This document shows positions 12,101 through 21,960 of a DNA stretch of 64,000 bases, piece by piece. Under the pieces are notes generated by a model. It searched no databases and was not told where the DNA came from. It saw only the letters and a list, made by a program, of their open reading frames with translations. This DNA comes from Siphonodentalium dalli. Its lineage: Eukaryota; Mollusca; Scaphopoda; Gadilida; Siphonodentaliidae. Each line of letters starts with the position of its first letter. Position 1 is the first letter of the stretch. The position numbers and the translations under genes are program-made. Where the stretch lies: positions 110,817,319-110,881,318 of the forward strand of contig CP136066.1 in the NCBI GenBank assembly GCA_032622095.1. Reading direction: 5' to 3'.

Positions 12101-14081
12101 TACCGTTCTCGAAAATGGTCCATACCCCATTTTCACCCCCTCGGGTGCCACCCCCGGGGGTGATGGGTGGGGGTCGGGGTGTTTCTAGGTGGTATTTGGG
12201 GCGGGCCACCCACCCATGCCGTCAAATCGGTCGAAATCCTTACCGTTCTCGAAAATGGTCCACACCCCATTTTCACCCCATCGGGGTGGCACCCCCCGGG
12301 GGTGATGGGTGGGGGGTCGGAGTGTTTCTATGTGGTATTTGGGGCGGGCCACCCACCCATGCCGTCAAATCGGTCGAAATCCTTACCGTTCTCGAAAATG
12401 ATCCATACCCCATTTTCACCCCCTCGGGGTGGCACCCCCGAAGGTGATGGGTGGGGGTCGGGGTGTTTCTAGGTGGTATTTGGGGCGGGCCACCCACCCA
12501 TGCCGTCAAATCGGTCGAAATCCTTACCGTTCTCGAAAATGGTCCACACCCCATTTTCACCCCCTCGGGTGGCACCCCCCGGGGGTGATGGATGGGGGGT
12601 CGGGGTGTTTCTAGGTGGTATTTGGGGCGGGCCACCCACCCATGCCGTCAAATCGGTCGAAATCCTTACCGTTGTCGAAAATGGTCCATACCCCATTTTC
12701 ACCCCCTCGGGTGGCACCCCCCCCCCCCCCGGGGTGATGGGTGGTGGGTCGGGGTGTTTCTAGGTGGTATTTGGGGCGGGCCACCCACCCATGCCGTCAA
12801 ATCGGTCGAAATCCTTACCGTTCTCGAAAATGGTCCATACCCCATTTTCACCCCCTCGGGGTGGCACCCCGGGGGTGATGGTGGGGGGTCGGAGTCTTTC
12901 TAGGTGGTATTTGGGGCGGGCCACCCACCCATGCCGTCAAATCGGTCGAAATCCTTACCGTTCTCGAAAATGGTCCACACCCCATTTTCACCCCCTCGGG
13001 GTGGCACCCCCCGGGGGTGATGGGTGGGGGGTCGGGGTGTTTCTAGGTGGTATTTGGGGCGGGCCACTCACCCATGCCGTCAAATCGGTCGAAAGCGACA
13101 TTTTTGAAAATAAGGAATAAGGAATAGGGAATAAGTTCCAATTGTCATGTCTGTAACATGGGTTCGAATGTTGATACAGAACGGATCTACCACCATATTG
13201 GTACAACTTTAGAAAGTTTGATCATAGATGTATATTTGAATAATAAGTACAGCCTCGTTGGCTAATTAGGAAAACGACATAGCTCCGCTCTTGTCCCGAT
13301 TGTTCTTACAAAAATGTGTTTGCTCTCATGTAACCTAAGTGTCTAAGACAAGCTTCTTTTTTTTATTTAATCATTGTGGTTAATTCAACTTGCGATTTCA
13401 AAAATTATATAAGATGTATGAGTGAGTGCTTTTGAAATCCCGAGACCGTTATCGTCACTGTAAACAGATATGAACAAAACTGATAGAAAACAAATCTAGT
13501 TACACAGAACCGGTATAATTTTTCTCAGTAGTAAAGTTCGTATGCGAAAGGTGCATCTCTGTTATTAAAGGAATGTACTTTCGATCGCACTAAGTCTGTG
13601 TCATCTAAAACCGACGTCATGTCCATTCAATACCACATACTAACGCTGAATAAAAAGGTGTGGGGGTGCCTTCACAAACTTTCTGAATGTTGTTAAGAGT
13701 ATATGCAGCATTCGGCCCAATTGGGAGTTCCAAAGGTGTTATCCGTTAAAAATATAACTGTTTACTATATTTTCATTAATTTACATACATTTCTGTTGTT
13801 TGTATACTATTATAAATTTCCAGTTTTGTCTGGAATGATAATGAGTCCCCTTCAGCCATTGTGAGCCATAATAATCGGCCATGCCCATATCTGTTGCAGG
13901 TCGCCGCATGTGTTTGGGAGATTCCGTGGCGAAAACAGAGATATTTCTGATCTTCGCAACATTGATCCAAAAGTTCGAGTTCAAGAAAGAGTCGCCTGAT
14001 GTCCGTCCTTGTTTTGATCCTGTATTCGTGTTCATCTTTCATCCACAGGAGTATAAACTTGTTTGTTGTCCGCGAAAGTAA
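54..14081 (+). CDS. Cytochrome P450, CYP2-like (P450-A), 3' part only
   Basis: A heme-thiolate monooxygenase of the CYP2 clan, truncated by the left edge of the window. Three exons are visible: 54-147, 798-1004 and 13900-14081, each bounded by AG and GT, with phases that join into one frame ending in TAA. They encode the K-helix ExxR (EVMR), the aromatic/PERF region (FRPEHF) and the heme-binding loop FSVGRRMCLG with its axial cysteine. The protein ends ...LVCCPRK. The last two exons are 207 and 182 bp, the same lengths as in the downstream paralogue. The intron between them is about 12.9 kb and is filled with transposons and satellite DNA. P450s of this clan sit on the ER face and oxidise lipophilic substrates; the substrate here cannot be inferred. 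The first exons must lie left of the window. The visible part has no stop or frameshift. Confidence 0.93.
148..797 (+). other. P450-A intron, no gene or repeat recognised
   Basis: An AT-rich intron between the K-helix and PERF exons. I see no open frame that extends either exon, and no inverted or tandem repeat. Confidence 0.6.
798..1004 (+). CDS. P450-A PERF-region exon
   Basis: Acceptor TTGCTTGCAG, donor GTGAGC. The 207-bp exon encodes SLPHRTTCDV, then GYDIPKGTIV, then PDSFRPEHF (PERF-type motif), then FLPFSV before the split glycine codon of the heme loop. Its length equals that of exon 7 of P450-B. Confidence 0.93.
1045..1436 (+). mobile_element. Helitron-like non-autonomous element, copy 1
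   Basis: Degenerate units of about 130 bp (landmarks TGTGGGGGTA, GTGACCTTGACCTTGA) run to a 3' end ACCTTCTAGT. A short GC-rich hairpin (CCCGGACGAAGTCGGG) lies about 10 bp before the CTAG. A 3' hairpin followed by CTRR-T is the Helitron signature. No Rep/helicase frame is present. The 5' boundary is uncertain; repeat sequence begins about 40 bp after the P450-A donor at 1005. Confidence 0.5.
1110..2850 (+). promoter_or_regulatory. Cluster of TGACCTTGA (TCAAGGTCA) sites in the intron repeats
   Basis: The repeat units contain TGACCTTGA, often doubled as TGACCTTGACCTTGA, at roughly 1130, 1240, 1598, 1728, 1858, 1988, 2118, 2283, 2640 and 2755, plus TCAAGGTCA on the + strand (2191, 2385, 2778). 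TCAAGGTCA is the consensus for monomer-binding nuclear receptors of the ERR and NR5A types. Whether any site works as an intronic enhancer is unknown. Confidence 0.35.
1437..2853 (+). mobile_element. Helitron-like non-autonomous element, copy 2
   Basis: A second copy abuts the first. It starts with an AT and GT-microsatellite head (1456-1489), then the landmark CTCGAAAACGGCCGAT, then several 130-bp units and a shorter sub-repeat (CGCGCAATTCGCCGAAAAGC). It ends with the same hairpin and CTAGT at 2849-2853. Bivalve Pearl-type and similar Helitron derivatives share this head, satellite and hairpin layout (family knowledge); membership is inferred. Open frames inside are repeat shadows. Confidence 0.5.
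3265..3485 (-). repeat. tRNA-derived SINE, minus strand
   Basis: Read on the minus strand, this has a tRNA-like head (CCGAGGTGGTTGGGT, then CGCAGTCTGGGCTAGACGAG, then a B-box-like GCTTCGAACACC) and a tail (CTCAATGTTCCATTCCGGTC, then CACGCTCACCGAATCA). The same head and tail recur on the + strand near 20130-20320 and 21780-21960, which defines a family. Confidence 0.6.
3599..4966 (+). repeat. Foldback left-arm satellite array (about 10 copies)
   Basis: Tandem unit of ~142 bp: GATTTGACGGCATGGGTGGG, then CACCTAGAAACACCCCGACC, a C-run around CACCCCCGGGGGTG, then GTGAAAATGGGGTGTGGACC and TTTTCGAGAACGGTAAGG. Copies differ mostly in C/G homopolymer length. The proline- and glycine-rich open frames on both strands follow from this composition and are not genes. 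Confidence 0.95.
5765..5970 (-). repeat. Diverged fragment of the 58.6-60.8 kb minisatellite
   Basis: Read on the minus strand, this stretch aligns nearly end to end with 58970-59165, sharing strings such as GGGTGGACATTATCGAG and GATCATGGATGGGGTGTGTG. A piece of the second foldback family therefore sits inside the first. Confidence 0.75.
5971..6126. repeat. 156-bp near-perfect palindrome
   Basis: The arm AGGATTAACTGTCATGTGGA... is repeated inverted as ...TCCACATGACAGTTAATCCT, with the centre near 6048 (AAAACCCGAAGGGTTTT). It is likely a small hairpin MITE. Confidence 0.85.
6858..7091 (+). other. Unassigned short open frame in foldback core
   Basis: An open frame of about 77 codons after an in-frame stop, with protein-like composition (DSTCAQFVAWYNELLAADPG, then FESVAEEILATKNKFELE). 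It has no usual ATG start. An overlapping frame starting MTNLSQELV stops after 20 codons, as if one frameshift separates two parts. I do not recognise a family. It may be a remnant of the element's own protein or a captured exon, or it may be chance. Confidence 0.25.
7558..13085 (-). repeat. Foldback right-arm satellite array (about 39 copies)
   Basis: The same ~142-bp satellite as the left arm in inverse orientation, about four times longer. Variant landmarks repeat at a distance: GATGCGAGGGGGTTGGG at 7920 and 8912 (about 992 bp, seven units), GATGAGTGGGGCTCGGGG at about 9757 and 10882 (about 1125 bp, eight units), and CCAACCATTCCGTCAAATC at about 9949 and 11074. One unit near 10520 is short. 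The array has expanded by multi-unit duplications. Confidence 0.95.
13164..13899 (+). other. Right end of P450-A intron, nothing recognised
   Basis: AT-rich intron between the foldback target duplication and the acceptor of the last P450-A exon. I see no tandem repeat, palindrome or gene. Confidence 0.6.
13900..14081 (+). CDS. P450-A terminal heme-binding exon
   Basis: Acceptor CTGTTGCAG. The 182-bp exon completes the glycine of FSVG and continues RRMCLGDSVAKTE, giving FxxGxRxCxG with the heme cysteine, then the L-helix and a C-terminus with FHPQEYKLV. The stop is TAA at 14079-14081. Confidence 0.95.
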
Positions 14082-14702
14082 TAGAATACGACTCGATGTA
14101 TGGCAAGATGGGTGGACTGACTATGAGAATAATGTCATCAATTGCATCCATTGGGATATACCAATAACCAGCTTGTGGTCTGCCTGGTAACTGGTTAGTT
14201 TGGTTGCATGTTCATCTTATCGAATCAGCTAACCACTGAACGACCACAACTTAGACCCGGTTTGACTGGGCCGTCAATACAGGTTTAAACTCGGATGTTT
14301 AAACCGGAGACGAATTCGACCCATACGTAACCACTGTTATATACATGTAGGCTCTTGTGTCGAAAGTCAGAAGATGATCCTTTATTGTCCTGTGAGTTTT
14401 TGTTTGTTCTTTGTCAAATATAAATAACCTTTAAATAGCGTTCTTCCAAATAGCGCACAATGATTGCGCGCAATCTCAGTTCATCGAACGACGGATTGTC
14501 AGTTGGTCATGTTAACTGCACTGCCCCAACAACTGCTGACGGTATCGCCTTGATCTCTACATCAACAGCTGCGTGGTCTAGATCATCTCATCGATAAGTG
14601 CTCGGAATTGGCGATTTATTTTCTCGATCACCAAAAGTATTTAATGTATTGAACGAGTCGGGGCGTCAACACGAGCGCAGCAACAGAACTTTAGACTATC
14701 GG

Positions 14703-14774
14703 AGACCAAACGCTCCCTGAGACGACAGACTGTGTGGCGACCAAACGCTCCCTGAGACGACAGACTGTGTGCAT
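14703..14774 (+). repeat. 36-bp tandem duplication
   Basis: GACCAAACGCTCCCTGAGAC... occurs at 14703 and again at 14739, immediately before the LINE fragment. Confidence 0.9.
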
Positions 14775-15715
14775 TTAGGGATAAAACAATGCAAGTTCAA
14801 GAACAGTAATATCAGGGCCTCTGATATTTCTGATAAACTTAGAAAAACATTATTCGCAATTGCTGGCAGAAATATCACGAAACAATGCACACCGCCCACG
14901 ATGACCACTCTTTTAAAAACTATTGTTCTGCCAAAATTCCAATATTTACTGTATATGGAGAAATCTTATCGCTCGTGTGTTAAGCATATACAATCTCTCC
15001 CAAATCGGACTCCTACTGTTATTTCAATGAGCCTGCTAGGTCTTATGCCACTCGAAAACGAAATACACATTAAGAAACTTTCGTTCCTCGCTGATCTAGT
15101 TTACCTTCCCGATGGGCACCAGGAACCACTGAGGATTTTCTTATATAAATTATTCTTACACAGCCTCGTCGGGCGTGCGAATACGGGATTTGTTTCAGAC
15201 ATTACACAGTTACTTCGGCAATACAATCTGCACGCGTATCTGGATACTTTCGTTACGAGTGGCGAATTTCCTTCTAAATCAGCATGGAAGCACCTCTGCA
15301 AATCAACGGTACAGCCCCATTATGTTATACAATAGAAAACTACAGTGGACCGAAATACATCACTTAATCTGTTTCGCATTGTGCACAATGATCCACTATC
15401 ATTCTGGAGTATTTGGACATTTTTCTGAACAAGTTCTGAAACATCTCGCTCTACTACTCAATAGCATAAAATTCACTTGTGCTTGAGAAATTCATTTGGG
15501 AACACATTGTTGATCAGGTTGGTCTCTTGGCCTTTCTATACATGGATTCTAGAAATGATATGTCTCTGTTAGACCTGCTTCTGGGTGGTGGGCAAACGAA
15601 CTCACCTGCCGAACTTGACAACAATTTAGAAACTATAATTCTCGACATGGCTCACATCATTTCTGCAATGCGTCATCTGATTCAATAACAATTACCTTGT
15701 GTAAATAAATATGTG
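14760..15715 (+). pseudogene. LINE retrotransposon ORF2 C-terminal remnant
   Basis: A frame at 14769-15335 opens with HLGIKQCKFK and contains TPTVISMSLLGLMPLENEIHIKKLSFLADL. The spacing and wording are typical of the region after the reverse transcriptase domain in non-LTR elements ('LLG.LP.E..I..L.F'). After a stop at 15333-15335, homology-like text continues in other frames (SLNLFRIVHNDPLSFW near 15360; WEHIVDQVGLLAFLYMDSRN at 15479-15688), so the copy is frameshifted. A TAAATAAA-rich 3' end follows. The reverse transcriptase and endonuclease domains are missing. Clade not assigned. Confidence 0.6.
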
Positions 15716-16452
15716 TTTGTGCAAAAAAATATAATCGCATTCACACGGAGATGGGTCGCTTCAAGATATAACGCAGCGACTCTGTTCTCTTAATTACCTC
15801 CATTTGCTGTATAATATATATTTTCATGTATGTATATATTCTTCTCCTACAAGGACGTATACAATAAAATATATGTGTCTGTTTACATGAAACCGGCCAA
15901 CCGAGTAGTCCGGTTATCGAGCAGAGAGCCCAATGTGTTTATATTGTAACGCCCTAGCCATGACCGCCCTTCTGCAGAGTTATCCCCCATTGGAAACCTT
16001 TGCTTTGTCAAAGATTATGGTCTTATGGAAGCCTAACTCCACGAAGAGCACTGACTTTGAGACTTGGATGAAACATGACAGGAATATCTGAGTGCCCCCA
16101 AAGGACTTTGTTTGACAGGAGTGACAGCTGTGCACATACCGATTTTAGGTTAAGTCTTCGGCAACCATATATAAAAGGAATAAAAGATTAAGATTTAAGT
16201 GAAGTTTGATAATTATAATTTGAAAAACAAAATAAAAATTACAAACTAACAGTTGTATTATGATATTTTAATAATTTTATTTATCACATAATTTGGCCAT
16301 AAAAGCAGTTTCATAATTATCGGTAATAGACACGTTTAATATCAGCGCGTGCGATGACGTCACGGCGTTCTTCAGATAACTTGCGATCGCTGTAGTTTAT
16401 GAGTGTTGTTTTCGATGAATATTTCGCGTTGCTTCGGGTTTATTTGATCATG
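15716..16452. other. Intergenic, nothing recognised
   Basis: AT-rich sequence with no open frame of note. A more GC-balanced stretch at 15950-16160 could be a further repeat fragment but matches nothing else I can see in the window. Confidence 0.5.
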
Positions 16453-16611
16453 TGATAAAAGAAATCTCACACTCGTCCTATTGTATACGTAATTTATCAA
16501 CCTCGTCCTCTAAATTATATTTGAGCCTCGGTAAACCTCGGCTCAAATCGAATTTAGTGAACTCGGTTGATAAATTCCGTATAAAATAGGAACTCATGTG
16601 AGATCCTCTAT
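16453..16611. repeat. Hairpin MITE, copy 1
   Basis: Imperfect palindrome: an arm with AATCTCAC, CGTCCTAT and AATTTATCAACCTCG returns as CGGTTGATAAATT, ATAGGA and GTGAGATCC around an apex of GAGCCTCGGTAAACCTCGGC. A related palindrome lies at 55799-55937. Confidence 0.75.
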
Positions 16612-17505
16612 ATATGACATAATTGATAAATTGAATGATAGATGAAGATTTTATATGTTGAATAAATAAATAAATAAATAATTGTTTAGGATTATTGTAG
16701 TTTCTAGTAAAAAATAATAATAACTTGAGTTTGATTTAGATAATTATGAAAATTACCAAATTGATTAAACGGATATGGCTCATTCGAGCTTCCTAATTGT
16801 GTCTATGTTACGAAATATTGATATACCGGCTTCATATGCTCTGAAAAATACTGGCGATTGGTATACTGTTATAGATTATTTATAAACGAAATGCAAATAT
16901 TTCTTACATTATTCCGATAAAATAACCCAAACTGGAATTATGTGGAAAAAATGTGATGACTGTTCATTATTTATTTATTAAGTGATATTTATTTAGGTTT
17001 GTTAACCTGAATTATAACCGATCCGATTAAATTATTTCACTGTAATATGTATGGGTTTGGGAATAAAGGTTTTGTGGTGGTGCTTTTGGTATATGTTGAT
17101 ACTTTAATGCTGATGAAAATTCCATATACGCAATATTGATACATAATTGTATCTATAATCTATAGACATTCACTTTGTAAACTGTACCTGAAACGGGTGT
17201 AGACTGGATCATCGTGTTGAGATGGTCAGGTGTAAGTTGTACCCTACCTAATTCTCCGCGCACGTAAAATATATAATACGTGCAGCACGAGAGTTTATTC
17301 TGTCGTTTTGTATTTCAATTCACTGAACAGTTTGTCGTCGATGATAACTTATGGATGTACAGTCAACCATATATGCAAAATAACGATGTTTGAAGGAATT
17401 GTTTGTACGAGGCGTATTTTCTGTACTATATGGTTAATTTCTGGAGATATTTTATATTTATCTTGTATATGCAAGGTGTCAGATAAGGGTGCACAGGCGT
17501 ACCAC
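16612..17505. other. AT-rich intergenic spacer
   Basis: Contains a short (AATA)n run near 16664 and no supported gene or repeat family. Confidence 0.55.
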
Positions 17506-17509
17506 TGGT

Positions 17510-17606
17510 AACCCTTAAGTCTTCTGTCATGAAAAGTGCGACTGCATCCTAGAATAATTAATAATGTCGCGTATCGGACGGTCAGATGTAATCGATTTGG
17601 CTAAAT
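17510..17606 (+). repeat. Dispersed ~96-bp repeat, copy 1
   Basis: AACCCTTAAGTCTTCTGTCA... through GTAATCGATTTGGCTA recurs at 21590-21685 with only a few differences. Confidence 0.85.
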
Positions 17607-17731
17607 CCAAACAGGTGTAATTGTTTCTTGCAGGACCGGTTCCCAAGTGGTGACACCGCCCTGCGTAACATAGGTAAAAAACAAAACAAATGGATTCCTC
17701 CATGATGGAAAAACATTAAGCAAATATGTTG

Positions 17732-18186
17732 TTAAGGTACTCAATCCGATAAGAGGGTTCCCATACCATCAAGATACAACAACATTTCTTTAAAATACGC
17801 TTTAGTTATCAGAATCGATTTATTGCAACAAAATAATGCTAACCACTGTCAACTGTGGTATCAAATTTCCCAAAACTTGTTATTTATCAACATTTTGCTA
17901 AACAAAATATGGCCGATTATCATAAAGTAACACGAAATTTGACCGTGTTGCCATTTTATTTTAGAGTTATCCATCTTCATCCGCAATTTTGTCCGTTTGA
18001 CCACGTATTTCTGGGCCACATAGTATTACACATCTCGAGAAATAACAAACTTCAAAAATCGATATCTGATCACTCTGAGCTTTGATGGGTGGGTTCCTCG
18101 ACTCGAATCAAAAAAAATTACCCCCCCCCCCCGAAGCCAAAGAAATAGTAATTTAGGAGCGTCTGATCGGATTGAGTACCTTTAAA
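17732..18186 (+). mobile_element. TTAA-flanked MITE, family M, copy 1
   Basis: Terminal repeats AAGGTACTCAATCCGAT (left) and ATCGGATTGAGTACCTTT (right) are flanked by TTAA. The right half (GAAGCCAAAGAAATAGTAAT) is shared with 45221-45520 and the left half (TTAGTTATCAGAATCGAT) with 25391-25784 and 35655-35785. No coding capacity. Confidence 0.75.
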
Positions 18187-18906
18187 TATGCTCTATTATA
18201 AGAAGCCGGACCAGCTCGTCCATATTCGATTGAATTTATTTTGTCTTAGCGTCATCACAATTGACATACAAAGACAATATAATAAATATACAGTATTCTT
18301 TGCAATACATGTCACCACCAAAAACGCACCTTGATTCCATGCACCGCGGCGGAGACACAAGCCACGAATAATATGATCATCACTGTCAACGGCTCGGCCA
18401 TTTCCTATACATCCAGTTGTCAAGTTAGTGTACGTTCATACGCTGGCAATATTGCACTGCAAACTGAAAAAATGCCAGCTGCAAAATTGCCAAAAACGGA
18501 TTAATTTCTCCCATGCAGTTGTCAACAAATCAGCGTTATATAGTTGTGATCAATGTAATACATCGGTTTGTGCGTGATTGGTGATATCGCTGAGTTCTTT
18601 ACAATATAATCAGATCACAATGCCTGTTGGTATTCTTAGGGTACGTCCACACGCTGGAAATATTGCGCTGCAAACTGCAAAAATTGCCAGCTACAAAATT
18701 GCCAAAACGGATTAATTTCTGCCCGCTGTCAACAAATCAGCGTTAGTAGTGATCAATGAACGACAGCCGTTTTACGTGATTGATGAGCTGTTTACAATAA
18801 ATTAGAACACGATGCGTGTTGGTATTCTTAGGCCAGTCAAAATAATGTCACTTGACATATTGTCATTCCGGAATGTGATATCGCCACGGCCAGCTCTCTC
18901 GCTGGG

Positions 18907-19005
18907 ATGCTGCTCATATATGAGTACAATAAACGTCACTTAGACAGGAGATGGTGGGTCCGCACTTGGCTCAACGAAGATAACCGACGAATTCAAATCT
19001 TCCCG
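18907..19005 (+). pseudogene. Harbinger transposase N-terminal remnant, unit 1
   Basis: The frame reads LLIYEYNKRHLDRRWWVRTW then LNEDNRR. The RRWWVRxWL motif is characteristic of the N-terminus of PIF/Harbinger nucleases. The rest is replaced by the nested ATTCGG element at 19012. Confidence 0.6.
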
Positions 19006-19011
19006 GGTAAG

Positions 19012-19806
19012 CCCCGGTTCCATATCCCCGATTTCCCACCCCGAATGTTCCCGAATGACTCCCGAATCATAATTTTGCAAAAATCGTGGAGTAAGTTCGG
19101 GACGAGTCGAGACAGTGAATTTTTACCCACGAACATGATCGGGGATATCGGTGCTATCGGGGTCGATTCGGGACAATTCTGGACTCGCTCCCGACAGTTT
19201 TGAAATGTTCAAAACTATCGGGAACCAAGCCGAATCGCTCCCGATTTGTAAATCATCGGGAGAAATTCGGGAGCAATTCGGCACCTACTCGGGAGTAGTC
19301 GGCACTCGGCAGTATTCGGCAATATTCGGGTGGATATTCTGGAGTAGTCGGCAGTATTCGGTAGGTTATTCCCGAATTCGCCATGTATGGCTGCTTTTAT
19401 ACTGAGATCCGGTGTATCTGCAAAATTCGGCATCGATTCGGGACGTTCGGCAGCAATTGAATACCAATTCGGTATCTATTCGGCATCAATTCGGTACCAG
19501 TTCGGCATTGATTCGGGGTATTCGGCAACAATTCGGTGTAAGTCAGTAGTAATCTGGGCAATTTGGCAGCCACTCGCACGAAAGTTCGGGATAATTCTTG
19601 ATCATTCGGGAAGATATTCGGAAGCATTCTAGAATACTCAGCAATGTTCGGGGCGATTAAATTTTGTCATAATTCGGCATCAGTTCGGCGGCTTTTTGGA
19701 ATAAAACTCGTCCAGAATTATCTCGAATGCTGCCGATTTGGTCTGGTCCCGAATTTGTGCCGAATATACTAATTCGGGACAGAAAATCGTGAATATGGAA
19801 CCGGGG
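19012..19806. mobile_element. Nested TIR element with ATTCGG repeat core
   Basis: Inverted ends CCCCGGTTCCATAT (19012) and ATATGGAACCGGGG (19806) enclose a degenerate short tandem repeat built on ATTCGG and ATTCGGGA (about 19085-19760). It interrupts the Harbinger transposase remnant. No target duplication is visible. Confidence 0.6.
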
Positions 19807-20119
19807 CTGTATCATCCCAAACTCCAAACTTGTCATTCCAATAATTTTAGTCACAAACTCTTTGGTCTTCATGTTAAACAAAACAATAAGTTAATAAAAA
19901 ACGGTTGAAGGTGCGTGGTGCTGATGTTCAACAAAACAAAGAAATCAAATAAATAGTAACACAAGTTAATCAAAAGCACACAATATATTATTATTCATAT
20001 GGCATGAATAATTATATATATAGGCCCATATATGCTTTATCAATGCCAAAGACTAACATCCCATTATCCCTAATGTTAGACCCAGCCCCCACCACCACGA
20101 CACAAGCAGTCACTTTTAA

Positions 20120-20320
20120 CCCACTACAATTACATCGATATCGCAGTCTGGGTAGATGGTGTTGGCACGTGTTCGAACCCCAGCTTGATCTGAATTGAGT
20201 GATATCTCAATGTGCCATTCTGATCGATACATGACCATTTCGATTACAATTTAGATTTTGTACACGCTCACTGAAGTAAGCACATTTGAAGCATTGTATG
20301 GATACTCATAGTGAGTCTTG
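20120..20320 (+). repeat. tRNA-derived SINE in Harbinger unit 1
   Basis: TCGCAGTCTGGGTAGATGG, then GTGTTCGAACCCCAG (B-box-like), then CTCAATGTGCCATTCTGATC and CACGCTCACTGAAGTAAG: the same head and tail as the minus-strand copy at 3265-3485. Confidence 0.6.
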
Positions 20321-20814
20321 CCACCACGTCCCTTATATATACCACATTTATGACTCGAGAAGCATCACTTTTGGTACTCTTTGTATCACGCCATATCATC
20401 ATATCCTCATATAACGGAGATCCGTACACATGTATAATTAAGTGTGTATGAGAATCATAGAGAACACACCCCGATCCCATTCGATGTATCAAGGACGGTA
20501 CAGCTAGACGCAACCAATTATTGTCAGTAGCCTTGTGTTGTGGCCACCGGCAGAGAGGTATACGCCGTTATCATATATCACCGTTGATTGTTGATGACCA
20601 ACCACGACCCAGCACGAGCTAGTCGGTAGCTGGCAAAAATGCCAGCTAACAAAAACAAAACAAACCAACCTTTGCAGCTGGCATTTTTGCAGTTTGCAGT
20701 GAAATATTGCCAGCGTATGAACGTACCCTTAGGCCAGTCAAGATAATGTTACTTGTTATGTTGGAATGCGAGATCGCTACGGCCAGCTCCGTCGATGGGA
20801 TGCTGCTGATATAT

Positions 20815-20905
20815 GGGTACCATGCATAAACGCAGCCTAGCGCGGACATGGTGTGTCCGCTCTTGGCTCAACGAAGAAAACCGACGACTTTCCGACTTTC
20901 GAAAA
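20815..20905 (+). pseudogene. Harbinger transposase N-terminal remnant, unit 2
   Basis: After frame breaks, the text reads RSLARTWCVRSWLNEENRRL, parallel to the unit 1 remnant. At DNA level 20732-20905 aligns with 18831-18995 (GGCCAGTCAA...CTTGGCTCAACGAAGA). Confidence 0.6.
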
Positions 20906-21589
20906 CCCATTGGTATCCACCCGCCTTGCATTTGTGTTTTTTTAACTGGTACCACAATGTTTAAAACTGTCGATGAAAATTCCTAACCTAACATCCATGA
21001 TTGGCAATTCACTCTACAAAATTACCACTGCATGAAAAGCCTCCCATATAACATACATACATTATTTAATCTGAATCTGTATTATATAACTGTCCAACTA
21101 TTGGATATTCCCATCGCAACACCCCTATAGTTTATAATTCTCAACTGATTGCTATATTTCAGTGAAACAATCGGTTTTTCGGTCTAAAAACAACTAATAT
21201 CAGACTTACTACAGTACTGTTTGATATATCAAATTATCAGCACCAAATTCAAACTATTTTGGTCGGAAATTTCCAACTAATGTTATGTCAGGCATGAAAT
21301 GTCCAACTGTTGTACTTTCGGGATCCACCCCTGACACACGTCCCTGGTGGTAAAGTATTGTCTTGATTGAAATATGTTATGGAAATACTTGAGATGCTCA
21401 AATATATTAACTAACCTGGGCTATCAGTCGTTGTCCATCCGAGTTAGATTGTATTTTATATACTTTATGTCAGTACTAAATGTACGTAATAATAGCCTAT
21501 ACATATATACATAATTGACTGAATAACTGTATACATGTATAGTTATGCTTTATCAATGCCAAACACAAACCAGTATCACGATTGCCCTT

Positions 21590-21685
21590 AACCCTTAAGT
21601 CTTCTGTCGTGAAAAGTGCGACTGCATCCTAGAATAATTAATAATAACGCGTATCGGACGGTCAGATGTAATCGATTTGGCTACA
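21590..21685 (+). repeat. Dispersed ~96-bp repeat, copy 2
   Basis: Near-identical to 17510-17606; differences include TCGTG for TCATG and TAATAACGCG for TAATGTCGCG. Confidence 0.85.
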
Positions 21686-21769
21686 TCTGCACGAAACAAG
21701 CAACACCATGCACGAAACAAGCAACACCATGAATGAAACAAGCAACACCACTTTCAAAACAACTATATG

Positions 21770-21960
21770 TTACATCAATACATTGGATACGATAATCGCA
21801 GTCTGGACTAGACGATGTTGGCACGGGTTCCAACCACCACATGGGCGAAAATCGGGACCTCTCAATGTGCCATTCCGATCGATACGTGGCAATTTCGATA
21901 ATAAATGAGAAATTGTTCAATTTCATTGAATTAAGCACATTTGAAACAACGAATACTTAT
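21770..21960 (+). repeat. tRNA-derived SINE in Harbinger unit 2
   Basis: TCGCAGTCTGGACTAGACGA, then a B-box-like GGGTTCCAACC, then CTCAATGTGCCATTCCGATC and AAGCACATTTGAA. Its position matches the SINE in unit 1, so it predates the unit duplication. Confidence 0.6.

Larger units (their letters stand above)
3542..13154. mobile_element. 9.6 kb foldback transposon with satellite arms
   Basis: Perfect terminal inverted repeats beginning ACAGACATGACAATTGGAAC match for 86 bp (3542-3627 against the complement of 13069-13154). They then run into oppositely oriented arrays of one ~142-bp satellite. The element is flanked by a 9-bp direct repeat, AACATGGGT (3533-3541 and 13155-13163). Long satellite-bearing inverted arms plus a 9-bp duplication resemble Drosophila Foldback elements and Mutator-like transposons (family knowledge). 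I found no transposase frame, so it is probably non-autonomous. It lies wholly inside the last intron of P450-A. Confidence 0.85.

Noticed and set aside
7558-13085. CRISPR-like direct repeats
   Set aside because: There are no unique spacers; the whole ~142-bp unit repeats, and the DNA is animal.
3576-13120. Dozens of long open frames on both strands (proline/glycine-rich, repeating HPPGVMGGG or TAWVGGPPQIPPRNTP)
   Set aside because: They follow from a GC-rich satellite with a period near a multiple of three. Frames break at C/G-run length changes and mirror each other on both strands.
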